The position numbers were made by a program, and so were the translations under genes. From Pelagophyceae sp. CCMP2097 (taxonomy: Eukaryota; Sar; Pelagophyceae): 64,000 nucleotides of DNA. Below are positions 41,476 through 52,700 of the stretch, in pieces. The stretch is from assembly GCA_026770575.1 (NCBI GenBank), contig MU657207.1, forward strand, positions 9,958-73,957, given 5' to 3'. The notes below the pieces were generated by a model, which was not told the origin of the DNA, searched no databases, and worked only from the letters and a program-made list of their open reading frames with translations. Position 1 is the first letter of the stretch; the number at the start of each line of letters is the position of its first letter.

Positions 41476-41853
41476 GGTGGCGGCGGAGTCGGCGAGGCGA
41501 ATCGGCCGAGGAACTTTACACGCCGTCGGCGATGAGCCATGTGTTCCGACGGACACGTCAGTAAGTAGGATTTTATCCAGGCCCCGAAGAACCTTCCCGG
41601 GCCGGGAGGATTCGGCGCGGCGGCGGCGGCGCGTCGAGGAGCCGCCGTGCCGCCCGCCCCCGGGAAGCCGCATCGAATGCATCAATGGGCAGTCCCTCGG
41701 CCCCAACCTTTTTCTGTAAACGGATTCCGCGGATAAAAGTCGAAAGTGCAAGGCCTAGATCTAGGCAAGCGGAGAATTTGAACATAGGGGGCCCCGTCGC
41801 GGCGCGCGGCCCCGGTCCCGGCGGCTCGCGCCCGGCTGCGGGCGCGCGGTGGG
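41476..41853. promoter_or_regulatory. 378 bp divergent promoter region, HSP70 / DCAF7
   Basis: The two start codons face away from each other across this spacer, so it must hold both promoters. I see no clear TATA box or heat-shock element (nGAAn arrays) and do not claim a specific site. CTAGATCTAG at about 41756-41765 is a 10 bp palindrome. Confidence 0.5.
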
Positions 41854-43407
41854 ATGGACAAGGGCCAGTCGAAGAAGGAGATTTATACCTATGAAGCGGA
41901 CTGGCCGATTTACGCCATGGCGTGGTACGTTTCAGAGGCCTCCAGATGTCACTTGCATCGGCCGAGCCGGCGCGTATAGGTCGCAGCGCGAGGAGCCGGA
42001 CAAGGGCTTCCGCATCGCCGTAAACGCCGGCGTCTTCACGGGGTTTCAAAGACGCGCGGGTTTCAAACGGCTCGCGGGCCCTCGGCAGCGCTCGCCGGCC
42101 CTCGGCACACGCGCCGGCCCTCCGCCGCGCACGCGCTGGGACGGCGCCCCCGCGCCGACGATGCGGCTCGCCTTTGAAGGGACTTTCAAGGGGCCGGAGC
42201 ACGTGGGCCTCATAAACTCGTGGCGAGGACGCTCTGTGCTCTCGCGCGCGAGGCGCGTCTATAGGTCGGCTCGTTCGTAGAAGAGTACGCGAACCGCGTG
42301 CAGATCGTCCAGCGGAGGGACGCCTACGAGAAACGAAGTTACAAAGGTGCGCTCTCTCGGGTGCGGGGTGGTGCGGCCTTGGTTTTTGGGGCGCCGTGGC
42401 CCGGCCGCGCCAGCGAGCTCATGCCTTTAGGCGCCGCCGCGGCTCTCAAGGCGGCCGGGCGGCCAAAGGAGGCGGAGTCTGCGTTTGTGAGCGTCGGGGA
42501 GTTTGACCACCCGTGAGTCGGCGCTTTTTGGGTCGACTGCTTCTCAGGAAAGGCATTTGACTGCTCATAAAAGGTACCCGGCCACCAAGATCCTGTGGTC
42601 CCCCGACCGCACGTCTCGGCGGGACCTGCTGGCGACGACCGGCGACTATTTGCGCGTCTGGTCCGTACCGGAGGAGGCGAATTCTCCCGTGGAGATGGTT
42701 GCCCTCCTCAACAACAACAAAAACTCCGAGTACTGCGCGCCCTTGACTTCCTTCGACTGGAACGAGTCGGAGCCCAACATCGTCGGGACGAGTAGCATCG
42801 ACACGACTTGCACCATTTGGGATCTGGCCGTCCCGGCGGTGAAGACGCAGTTGATCGCGCACGACAAGGAGGTTTACGACATGGCCTTTGCGCGAGGCAA
42901 GGACATCTTCGCCAGCGTCGGCGCAGACGGCTCTGCGCGACTCTTCGACCTGCGCACGTTGGAACACTCAACTATCATCTACGAGACTGCGTCGCTGCGT
43001 CCGCTGCTCCGCCTCGCATGGAACAAGCAGGACCCAAACTATCTGGCCACCATCCTGGCCGACGACTCGCGCACGATCATCCTCGACGTCCGCGTGCCAT
43101 CCATCCCCGTCGCCGAACTCGGCGCGCACACCGCCTCAGTCAACTCCATCGCCTGGGCGCCGCACTCGAGCTGCCACTTGTGCACCTGCGCAGACGACTG
43201 CCAGGTGCGTTTTGGCGTGGCGATGCCTCGATGGAGACGCTCTTGTAGGCGCTCATCTGGGATCTCGAGGCCATGCCAAAACCGATCGACGACCCGATCC
43301 TGGCCTACACAGCGGCGGCCGAGGTGAACCAGCTGCAGTGGAGCGCGGCGCACCACGACTGGGTCGCAATCGCCTACGGCCAAACCATGCAGATGCTCCA
43401 CGTCTAA
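41854..43407 (+). CDS. DCAF7: WD40 protein DCAF7 (WDR68/AN11)
   Basis: Six exons (41854-41924, 41980-42019, 42265-42346, 42431-42512, 42574-43204, 43249-43407) join in frame to 354 residues. The start [20 protein letters not shown] is the family N-terminus. Diagnostic blocks follow: [134 protein letters not shown] and [20 protein letters not shown]. It is highly conserved across eukaryotes. DCAF7 scaffolds DYRK/HIPK kinases and serves CUL4 ligases. Introns start GTAC, GTAA, GTGCG, GTGAG and GTGCG. Confidence 0.96.
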
Positions 43408-43432
43408 ATATAGCCGCGGGGCAGATCCGCAT

Positions 43433-43440
43433 ACAATTGT
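43433..43440. other. ACAATTGT palindrome
   Basis: One of four copies of this 8 bp palindrome in the spacers flanking the BCAT gene; the others are at 45694, 45702 and 45933. This copy is 26 bp downstream of the DCAF7 stop. Confidence 0.6.
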
Positions 43441-43675
43441 AGGGATCCCTACTCTGAAGTTGCCCGGGGGGTAAGGGGGGCGAGGGTGCCGGGGGAAGCG
43501 GCCGCTCAGTGTTCATCGTCCGTCGTTCCTTCGCGCGTCGAGTGGACACGTTGCACCTTCCGGCGCCGCGCGGCTTGCGATGACCCCATCCCTTTCTCGG
43601 TACAAGAGGCAGGGGCTCTTTTATGGATTAGTCTGCGGAGCGCGCTCCGCGGCTCGACGCCGTTGTAAAAGTGGC

Positions 43676-45583
43676 TCAAAGTGAAACCATCCAGCCGTAC
43701 GGGTCGGGGAGGTCGCCGATCTGGATCGCGCCTGAGGAGCGAATCACGAGGGCGGTCCACGTTCGAGGTGCCTCTCCGGCGCTTCGGGTGCTCACGAATG
43801 GTGTCGTAGAGCATCAAGGTCTTGGGCCCGACCGTCTCCCCGTCCCCAATGCTGACGAGCCGGTCGCCCTGGACCAGCTGCTTGATGGGCGTCACGACGA
43901 CGGCGGTGCCGCACGCCGCCACCTCGGTGAGCGAGCCGTCGAAGACTTCTGCAAGCTTGACCCGTCGTCGTTCCACCTTGATGCCTGCGAGGAAAAATTT
44001 GTGGACCGCGCATTCGACGAGCCTCTGAGCATCCCGAGTGCGCACCGGCGGCCTCTGCGACGGTCATGAGTGACTTGTTGGTGATGGAGGGCAGGACGGC
44101 GTCGGAGAGGGGCGTGACGTAAGTTCCGTCCTTGGTTATGCCAAAAAAGTTGGAAGTCGAAAACTCCTCGACGTATTCTACGCGGAAACGCGTGCGGAAA
44201 AGACGCACTTGCACACTCTTCACCCAAAGGGAAGTCCCTCTCCGATGAAAACGTTCACCCCGCGAGCCACGCACGGCGCGTCTCGGCGTCGAGGTAGAGG
44301 CCGATGGGGAAGCCTCGCTTCTTGCCGAGGACCGAGGGCAGGAGGTCGGCGACGTAGTTGCCGGCGACCTTGACGCTGCCGACGCCCTTTGGCGCGGCGC
44401 GGTCGTAGTCGTCGATGACGACGGCAGAGACGGGCGTCGGGCCGCTGCCCTTGTAGTACGCGCCCACCGGGACGACCAACACGATGAAGGTGTACTCGTC
44501 CGCCGGCTGCAGGCCGATGCGCGCGCCCGAGCCCACGAGCAGAGGGCGCACGTAGAGAGACCCGCCCGCGCCTGCCGCAGAATGGTGACGGGCGAGCTCC
44601 GGAAGCATTTTGTTCGTGTGTAACGGCCAAGACTTCCGGCGCTTTGCTTGCCTCTGTGCTTTCGCTCCCAATTCGTTTGCGCTGTTGTTCGACGGCGGTT
44701 TGCCTCGAATCGCCGGCTTGGCGGACTCACCGTAAGGCGGGATGAAGTCCTTGTTCGCGGCCACGGCGCGGCGCACGCCCTCGATGAAGACCTCGTCGGG
44801 GACCTCAGCCATCAGCGACCGCTGCGCGGACCGCTGCATGCGCGCCGCGTTCTCAAAGGGCCTAGCGTCGATTCGCGATAAGGCCAGAGGCGCAACCGAG
44901 GGCCCCCATCTTGGTCTATAGGGTCCGGTGTCGGCCCCGGTCTATGGGGTCGGTAAGGACCCGGAATAGGACGCGGTATAGGCCCAGTATCGAACCCGGA
45001 ATCAGACCCAGGACCGTCATATACGGACCCAGTCTAGGACATGTATGCCCCCCAATCGGGGATGGTCCGTGGCCCGATTTTGGCCCAGGGCCTCTTGGCC
45101 GTTTCGGTCCGCGGGACCCTTTGCCGGACGCGGGGGTCCTGACCGGAAGATTTTGACGGAGCCGTCCTTTTGGGCAAAGGCCTTGAGTCCCTCGAACGCG
45201 GCCTGGCCATAATGCAGGGCGGTGGCGCCGATGTGGATCTTGAGGTACGGCTCGTCGACGAGCTCGCCGGCGTCCCACGCGCCGTTCTTGTACGTGTACT
45301 GGACATGGCATCGCGTCGGCCGATACGTAAACCCGAGCTCCTCCCAGTCCAGCGGCGCCGCGCCGACCTCGAGCTGGTCCAAGACCGCCTCCGTCGCCGT
45401 CGTCGCCGCGACCGCCTACGCGCGGCGTCGACGCCGGCCGCCGGATAGGCCGGCACTGCAACCCATTCTCCGACTCGCGACGCGGATGCGCACGGGCGCC
45501 CTGCGCGGGCCGGCGCCTACGCGCGGCGGCTGCAGCGCTTCGCAGCCCGCGCCCAGCACGAGGAGGACGGCCGCAGCGCGCAT
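43676..45583 (-). CDS. BCAT: branched-chain amino-acid aminotransferase
   Basis: The N-terminus MRAAAVLLVLGAGCEALQPP is a signal-peptide-like leader, as for plastid-directed proteins in this lineage. Exons then give LDWEELGFTYRPTRCHVQYT, ALHYGQAAFEGLKAFAQKDG, RPFENAARMQRSAQRSLMAE and LYVRPLLVGSGARIGLQPAD. Next come KVAGNYVADLLPSVLGKKRG, QYVEEFSTSNFFGITKDG, EVAACGTAVVVTPIKQLV, and the end IRAIQIGDLPDPYGWMVSL-stop at 43676. This is the BCAT fold type IV order, including KVAGNY with the PLP-binding lysine region. The enzyme transaminates Leu, Ile and Val. Seven introns are needed; one spans about 44872-45153 and is repeat-rich. Tail to tail with DCAF7. Confidence 0.92.
44895..45055. repeat. degenerate about 12 bp iterations in a BCAT intron
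   Basis: Units such as TAAGGACCCGGAA, TAGGACGCGGTA, TAGGCCCAGTA, TCGAACCCGGAA and TCAGACCCAGGA follow each other at 11-13 bp spacing around 44950-45010. GGTCTATAGGGTCCGG-like words lie beside them. Confidence 0.55.
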
Positions 45584-46027
45584 CGTGTCTTGGCGTGGCA
45601 GAGCCGAGAAGTAACCTAAAACGAAGTTGGAATCGCCGTAAAAAATTAATAGAAGCAGACCTTTGGATCTAATCCTTAGCCCGAATTCGTGTTACAATTG
45701 TACAATTGTAGAAGGAGAAGACCTCCGAGGCCCCCGCGTACCCCGCGGGCGCCCCGCGCTGTCAGCAGAGGAGCAGTATGCAGCCGCTGAGCCGATCCCT
45801 CATCGCGAGAGACAACATCGCGCGATCCAAAAGAGATTCCAATGTCGCACGGCTCTTGCGGGAGACGCGCCCCGAGCCCTCCTGGGACCAGCAGCGGGTG
45901 CAAGGGTCCGTCAACAGGCTGCAGCTAAAGCTACAATTGTAGGCTGACGATTATTGGCTACACGTTTTTGGGCGAAGGGTCGCATTTGTCACAAGGGCTC
46001 ACGTTGCGAGGGTGACTGGGGCCATCT
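45584..46027. promoter_or_regulatory. divergent spacer BCAT / LRR gene with ACAATTGT palindromes
   Basis: This 444 bp spacer contains the start regions of two divergent genes. It has an AT-rich patch (TAAAAAATTAATAG near 45640) and three copies of the palindrome ACAATTGT (45694-45701, 45702-45709, 45933-45940). The first two are adjacent. No gene was seen. Confidence 0.5.
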
Positions 46028-48212
46028 CATGTCCTCTGAGGGCACGGCTGCGGCGTCGCCGCGCGTGCTCGACGAGGCGCGCGTGCTCGACGAGGATTTG
46101 GTCCTCGAATCTTCTGGGGAGTCGGTCCTCGAGGACGTGTCGCACCTCATCCTCCGGTCGGCCAACGTCCGTCCGCCGCCGCGTCCCAGGGAGGCCGCCC
46201 TCGCGAAACGGGCAGTACATACTCGCCACTCGCTTCGCCGCCGCGACGGCGCACCCGTAGGCGGCCTCTGCGGCGACGCGGCGGCGCGGCTGGTGAGCCT
46301 CGAGGTCCTCTCGCTGTCGCACAACTGCGTGGCCTCGCTCGCCGGCTTTGCGTCCCTCTGCGCCCTAGAGGAGCTCAACCTGAATTTCAACCAGCTGACG
46401 TCTTTATCCGCGCTACGCGCCTGCGCGCGGCTGCGCAAGCTCTACGTGAGCAACAACCGCGTGCGCACGTTGGACGGCGTGCGCGAGCTGCCGCAGCTGC
46501 GGACGCTCTGCCTCTTCCGCAACGACGTCCACGACCTGGCCGCCTCGCTCGACGTCCTCCGCCTCTGCCCAAAGCTCCGAGAGCTCGACCTCGACGGCAA
46601 CCCGCTCGCCCGCGAGCGCGGCTACAAGCACCACGCCGTCAAGGTACTCCTCCGGCTCGACGTCCTCGACGGTGCGTTCATCCTTAGAGAGGGCGTCTCC
46701 GCGAGGGATTCGTGATCGCAACGATTCAGGCGAGCCGGTGCTGCCGCTGGACCGCGAGCTGTCGCGCGAGTTTTTCGAGTCGAGCGGCGGCTCGGGGCCG
46801 AACTCGCGGCCGACGACGGCCGGCGCAACCGAATCTTTCGACTGGGGTTTGTTGCCAAAGGGCAGAGTCCAGCTCTTCGACTCGGACAAGCTCAACTCGG
46901 ACCCGACGCTCCTCGCCTCCGTTGCCAATGAGCTCATCAACGACCACGAAGACGGCGCGCCGCAGGAGGCGCAGGAGCCGCGCGCGTCGTTCGTGCGGCG
47001 CCTGCGTCGCGACGCCAGCCGCGACGGCGTTGACGGCCCGGCGCTGGCCGCGCCCAAGACGGCGTCGCTGGACGACACGCCCGCGCGGCGGCAGATCACC
47101 GTGAAGAAGACGCCGACGACGAATCTGGACGCGTCGGACCCCTATGAGACCATCCGCCGCCTCATCCGCCTCGTCGAGACTTTACAGTCCAAAGTCGCCT
47201 CCAAACAGGCGCTCTGCGACCTGCCGCCGTCGCCCGACGGCAAGGCGCACGGCAGGGCGCCCGCCGCCGACGACGACGACAGCGAGGTGGGCCGCCTCAA
47301 AATCGAGAACCGGAATCTGCACACGCTCCGCCGCGAGAACGCCGACCTGCAGCAGCGCGTCAAGAAACTGGAGCAGTCGGAGAACGAACTCCGCGCATCC
47401 AACACGGGTGCGTCCTTTGAGGATACGACCAGCCCGGAACGCCTTGCTACGGACTCGGCTTGATACAAAGCCCTCCAACGACGACGTCCAACTCAGGCCT
47501 CGAGGCGGCGCTCGGCGCGGCGGACGCGAACCTGCAGTCGGCCATGCTGCAGAGCCTCACGGGCCGCGTGGCCACGGCGCGGCCCATGACGGCGGCGGAG
47601 GTGATGGACGAAGTTTTCGACGTCGAAGGCCAGGTCGACGCGGAGCTCGAGGATTTGTTCCGCGAGAACGAGGCCAAGCTCGCGGACATCCGACGAGACG
47701 TCGAGGAGCTCTCGAGCTTCGACCCCGGCGCCGCGCCCGGCGGCGACGGCGGCTCCGCAGAGCCGCTCGACGCGGCTCCGGCGCGCGATTCGGCTCCGTC
47801 TCGCGATTTCTATGCGGCGCGCGAGGCGCCACCTTCGCGTTGCGCGTCGCGCGGCGGCGACGGCTTGCCGCAGACGGCGCGGCCGGGGAGCGCGCGCCCC
47901 ATGAGCAGCCGCGAGAAGAGAGTGCTGAGCTCGAGGTGCCTGCACCGCGCGGCGACACCGCGGCCACCGTCGCCGCCGAGCATCGCCGACATTTTGGCGC
48001 TGCGCAGAATGGACGACGACGAGGTTGCCGCCGTCGCGGCCGAGGCCGACGTCTGGACGGCGCCAAACGGCGCGGGGAACGTAGAGGGCTTTGACGACGA
48101 AGAAGACGACGTCTGCGAGCGCGTCGTCCTCGGCAAGCACTCGTGGGTCCTCTGGGACGAAGACGCAGAGGCGCCCGAAGACGCTGATTCGGCGCCCGAC
48201 GGCCCACGATAA
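46028..48212 (+). CDS. leucine-rich-repeat and coiled-coil protein
   Basis: The start MSSEGTAAASPRVLDEARVL leads to LEDVSHLILRSANV. After an intron ending CCCGTAG come five LRRs of the SDS22 type: LVSLEVLSLSHNCVASL, LEELNLNFNQLTSLSAL, LRKLYVSNNRVRTLDGV, LRTLCLFRNDVHDLAAS and LRELDLDGNPLARERGYKHH. A GTGCG intron then joins EPVLPLDRELSREFFESSG. A coiled coil follows (LKIENRNLHTLRRENADLQQ). After a further intron comes GLEAALGAADANLQSAMLQS and an acidic tail ending at 48212. LRR plus coiled-coil proteins of this design are common at centrosomes and cilia, but I cannot name this one. No signal peptide, so cytosolic. Confidence 0.75.
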
Positions 48213-48406
48213 TACCGTATCAACCACGTCACGGGTCCGAGCATGCCCACCGCCCCTTGGGGCAACCGTGAACATCATGCTTCTGTGGGTTCTCCAAAAA
48301 CAACTTAGAGAGAGAGAGGTAGTGCTTACAACGTTAACCGGTCAGGCGTGGTGGCTGTGTGAGGAGGTCCGCGAGGCGCACCGGCCTCGCCGACCCTCCG
48401 GGACCG

Positions 48407-49432
48407 ATGGCCGAGCCTCCGGCCGCCGCCCCGCCGCCCTGCTGCGTCTGCGAACGGCAAGCACTGCACCAAGTGCAAATCCCGCCACTACTGCTGCAAG
48501 GCGTGCCAGCTCGTACAAGTGTAGACTGGAAACGTGGGCACAACAAGGCGTGCAAGAAGCTCGCCCTCGATTTCCAGGACCGCCTCCTGGATACGCTCAT
48601 GCCGGCGAAGCTGAAGATCAAGGAGGAGCCACCCATCGTCAAGGACGTGTCGCCGGCGGACGACTCCAGGGCGGCAGCGCGCGCACCGGTCGCTCGGACG
48701 GCAAAGGGGGGCGAGGCCGGCGCGCTGAACGACGACGCGCCGTTCTGGCGCGGCACGTGCGCCATCTGCCTGGACGTGCTTCCGCACGAAAGTAATAGAC
48801 AGACATTCTACGACTGCTGCTGAAAGTATATGTGCACGGCATGCTACGAAAAGTGCCGGCAGCACGACGAGCGCTGCCCGCTCTGCCGAGCGCCAGCCTT
48901 CGAGTCGGACGCCGAGACGCTGCGCCGGCTGCAGAAGCACGTGGACAAGGGGAATGCCGAGGCGCAAACCGTGCTCGGGACCGAGTACCGCGATGGTGGC
49001 CCGGGACTCCGGCGGGATTTTAATCGGGCGGTCCAGCTATACCAGCTCGCTGCGGCGCAAGGAAACGCCGGGGCTCAGGATTTGCTGGCGACTCGTTACG
49101 CTCGAGGGCAAGGCGTTGAGATGGACCACAAGACCGTCGCGCTGTGGTACCGGCGCGCAGCTGAGCAAGGATTTCCCGTTGCGCAGTACAATCTTGGCAA
49201 GGGCGTGGCGCAGTCGTTCGACGAGGCCGCGCGGTGGTACCGGCTCGCCGCGGCGCAGGGCCGGGCAGACGCGCTCTTTAACCTCGGCGAGTGCTATTTA
49301 AACGGCCTCGGCGTGCCGCAGGACCACCACGAGGCGCTGCGCCTCCTCAAGCGCGCGGCGGCCAAGGGGCACGCCGGCGCTGCGGCGGCGGTCGACACGC
49401 TCCTGGCGGCCTTCGCGGCGCGCGCCGCGTGA
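48407..49432 (+). pseudogene. MYND-RING-Sel1 copy with frame-shifted MYND and in-frame TGA
   Basis: Aligned with the intact copy at 21511, this copy lacks 8 nt after CCVCE. The MYND ligands are therefore read out of frame, as VQIPPLLLQG. It then gains 8 nt near 48515-48522, which restores the frame before DWKRGHNKACKK. The RING is in frame, but its third clustered cysteine codon is TGA (48821-48823), in YDCC-stop-KYMCTAC. After the TGA the RING and Sel1 repeats stay open to 49432 (GVEMDHKTVALWYRRAAEQG, GVPQDHHEALRLLKRAAAKG). Either it is a young pseudogene, or the TGA is recoded. Broken MYND favours pseudogene. Confidence 0.75.
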
Positions 49433-49759
49433 CGCAAAAGAGCGCTTCGTTCCGTAACGTAGATCCCCAATGTACCTATTCGTTCGAGCTTGGAGACGGC
49501 ACAAGTGCCGCCGAGGCGCGGGACCCGCGCGGGCCTCCGTCGGCTGCGAGAATCCTCTTTTTGGTTGTGGCGAGGTATCACGCTGGGGAGGCGTGCCGGT
49601 CCGCCGCGGGCAGCAGGATGGTCCCGCAGAATGAGGAGGGGGTTCTCTTGGGCCTTACCAACCCCCATCTCAGGGAGATCCAATGCCAAGAAGACCGCGG
49701 CGAGTGCTTAGGTGCAGGGGCGGCCCACGGCGGAAGGGGCTTCTTGCCGGCGCGGTCGT

Positions 49760-52700
49760 TTACGCGAGGGCCTTGTTTGCGTTGGCGGCTTGGAGGGACA
49801 CAGCCACGTCTCTGTAATACTCCTCGAGCGCGCCGATGAGGCGGTCGTGCGCCGTCTGCAGCGCCTGCGCGTCGGCGTCGCGCGGCGCCGTCGCGAGCTG
49901 CACCGATGCGGCGGCGAGGACGGCGTCGAGAGGCGCCTGGGGCAGCCATTCGTCTGCCAACGGCTCTCTGGCCGCGAGCGCGCGCGACCGGCCGTCGGCG
50001 TCGACGAGCGCGTTGGCCACGACGCGGCGCGCGGCGTCGCAGGCGTCGGCCGTGCGGCCGAAGTGGAGGTAGAGGCGGAGGAGCGCGGCCGGGTCGGCGC
50101 CGCGTTTGGCAAAGAGGCGGCCCGCCGAGGCATCCGAGGCGCCGTCGAGGAGGGCATCAGCGAGCCACTGGGGCAGCGCCTCGACGTCGGCCTCGAGCGC
50201 GGCGCGCGCGGCGGCGGCGTGGTAGGCAAAGTTTGTCTTTTTCGAGTCGAGCGCCAAAAGCCGGCGGAGCAGCGCCCAGAGCGCGTCGGAATTTGGCGAG
50301 TACGCGCGCCGCACGATGCCGCGCGTCCGCGGCGCGCCCGCCGGTGCGTGCAGCGGCGACGCGGCGGCGCCGTCGCAGGCTTGGACGACGCACGCGGGCC
50401 CGCGGTCCTCAGCCTCGACGCATTTCGAAGCCAGCGCCGAAAAGACGCCGTTCAGAGCCGCCGTCGCGCCTAATACACCTTCGTCGAGACAATCTTTCAC
50501 ACTGCATCATCAGACGCGGCTTTGTGCCGTGCGCTCTCAGGACGTCGACTGCTTTTTCGTAGAGCCCGGCGCGGACGAGCCTCGCGGCGACGTCGTGGGG
50601 CCGCGTCACGTCTCGCACGTCGGCGTCGGCGATGTCCTGCAGCGTCAGGCGCGCACCGTCGACGACGAGCTGTTTGGTCAGAGTCTCCGCCGTCACCAGC
50701 CGCAGGCCGGCTTTGTCGTCGTCTTTAGGCCGCGTCGCGACGAAGCCGCAGTCGTCGCCGACCATGTCCAGCGCCACCAGGGCCGCCGCGTCGGCCTGGA
50801 GCTTTTGGCGCGCGTACTTTTTCGCTAGATTTGAGTGCGGCGCCAGACGCGAAGACGCCTCCAACGAGGCCCGCGCCGCGCCGACCCAGCTGCCGCGCGA
50901 CGCCCTCAAGGCGTAGAGGCACTTGTAGTAGTCGACTGCCGGTTTCGCGCCGTTTTCGGCATGGACGGCGAGCGTGTCGTCGACGCCGCCCCTGCGCGCC
51001 AGAGCCTCGAGCGCGGCGTCGACGTGCCCGCGCGCCCTCTGCGTCCAGGGCAGCCGGATCAACGTGGCGAGTTCGCCGGCCTCGCAAAGTCTTTGCGCGA
51101 GTCTGGCGATGCGGCCCTGGTCGCCGTCCCGCCCGGCGACAGACGAAGAGTAGGCGTCCTCAAAGTTCCGCTCCTTCAAAGCCAGCTCGAACAACCACGC
51201 ACGCGCCGTGTCCGAGACCGCGCCGCCGGAATCTAAAGCGAGGCGCATGCGCGCGGCGGCGAGGGCCGGCGCGTACGCGACGACGGTCCTTGCCGAGGCA
51301 TCGAGCCGCATGGAGAACCCTTCGGAGACGTCGGCGCATGCAGCGACGTGCGCCGCCGCGACGAGGCGCGCGTCCGCGGCGCATTGTGGTGATGCGGCGC
51401 ACAAAGCGTCGGCGCACGCGGCGTAGCGGCGGTTGGCGGTGGGCCAGGCGTCCTCGTCCTGCGAGTCGTCGTCGTCCCGCGAAGCGTCGGCGACGCAAAG
51501 TGCGCAGCGCAGCAGCTCGTGGCGCTTTTGGGACGTGGAGCGGAGGTACGCGTCGAGGGCCGAAGGGGCATCTTCTGTCGGCGTCGACGCGGCCCAGACG
51601 ACGGCCCCGCAGACGGCCGAGTGCTGCATCGCATCTAAAGTGCTGCGCGGCGCCAACGTGAAGAGGAGGCCGTGCAGAGCGCGTTTCTTGGGGTCGGAAT
51701 CGTCGCGAGCCTGGGCGAGCCACTTTGTCAAAGCGAGTTCTCGGAGGAGCGACTCGAGCGCGGCACACGCTGCGCGCCCCAGCCTTCGCTGCGGCGTCAG
51801 CTCGACGCTCCGCGCGAGGCCAAGCGCTAAAACGACGTCGCGGACGCGCGAATAGGCCGCCGCCGCGTGGTAATGCGCCGCGTCGACGTACAAGTCGGTT
51901 GCCCACTGCGACAGCGCCCACCTCGCCGCCGCAGCGTCGCCGCCGCCGAGCAAGCCCGACGCGTCGATGGCGCACGCGCAGGCGTGCCTGACGTTGTCTA
52001 CGCCGCCCTCGAATTTGGCGAGGGCCGCCGTCGCCGCTTCTGCGCATCCCAAAGCGAGTTCGACGTGCACCGCCGCCGCCCCGTCGGCGAGCGTCTGCAC
52101 GTCGCCGTCGCACGTCCCCGGGGCCGTGGCGCCGCATAAAACGCGCGCGTCGACGGCGGCGTCGGCGGCGTCGCGGAGCCGGGATAGGTCTCGGGCGAGG
52201 TCTCGGGCGGCGTCGTTGGCCGCCTCGGACACGGGCGCCAAACCGAAGCGCAAGTCGCGCGGCCGCAGCGCCGCCGCGAGGTCGGCGAGCGCCCCGGTCC
52301 ACGCGTTATCGGGCGCCGGCAGCTGCAGCGAGAGCGCCGCGGCGTGGACCACGGGCGGCGCCGGGAGGGTGGCGTCCGTGCCCCTGACGAACCCCAGAGG
52401 CTTGTTCGCTGCAAAGGCCTGTGCGGCCACCAAGCGCAGGATGGCGCGCCAGCAGTCTGCTAGAGTTGCGCATCGCAGCTCCAACTCTTCGCTTCCGTTG
52501 CCGCGCAGCCGGAGGGCGAACCACGCGCGAGCGGCCGCCACAGCTTCTGCCACAGCGTCGGCGTCGTCGTCGACCCGCCGCTGCAAAACGTTCGGCAGCC
52601 CATACCGTAGAGCGTTGACGACGGCGCGCCGCGAGAAGCGGCCCGGCCGCGCGAGGCGCGCCACGAAGAAGCGCTCCAGCGAAGCGCACGCCGCGGGCCA

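Noticed and set aside
45694..45940. A transposon bounded by ACAATTGT inverted repeats
   Set aside because: The ends are only 8-10 bp palindromes, present a fourth time outside, and no target duplication flanks the 250 bp interval.
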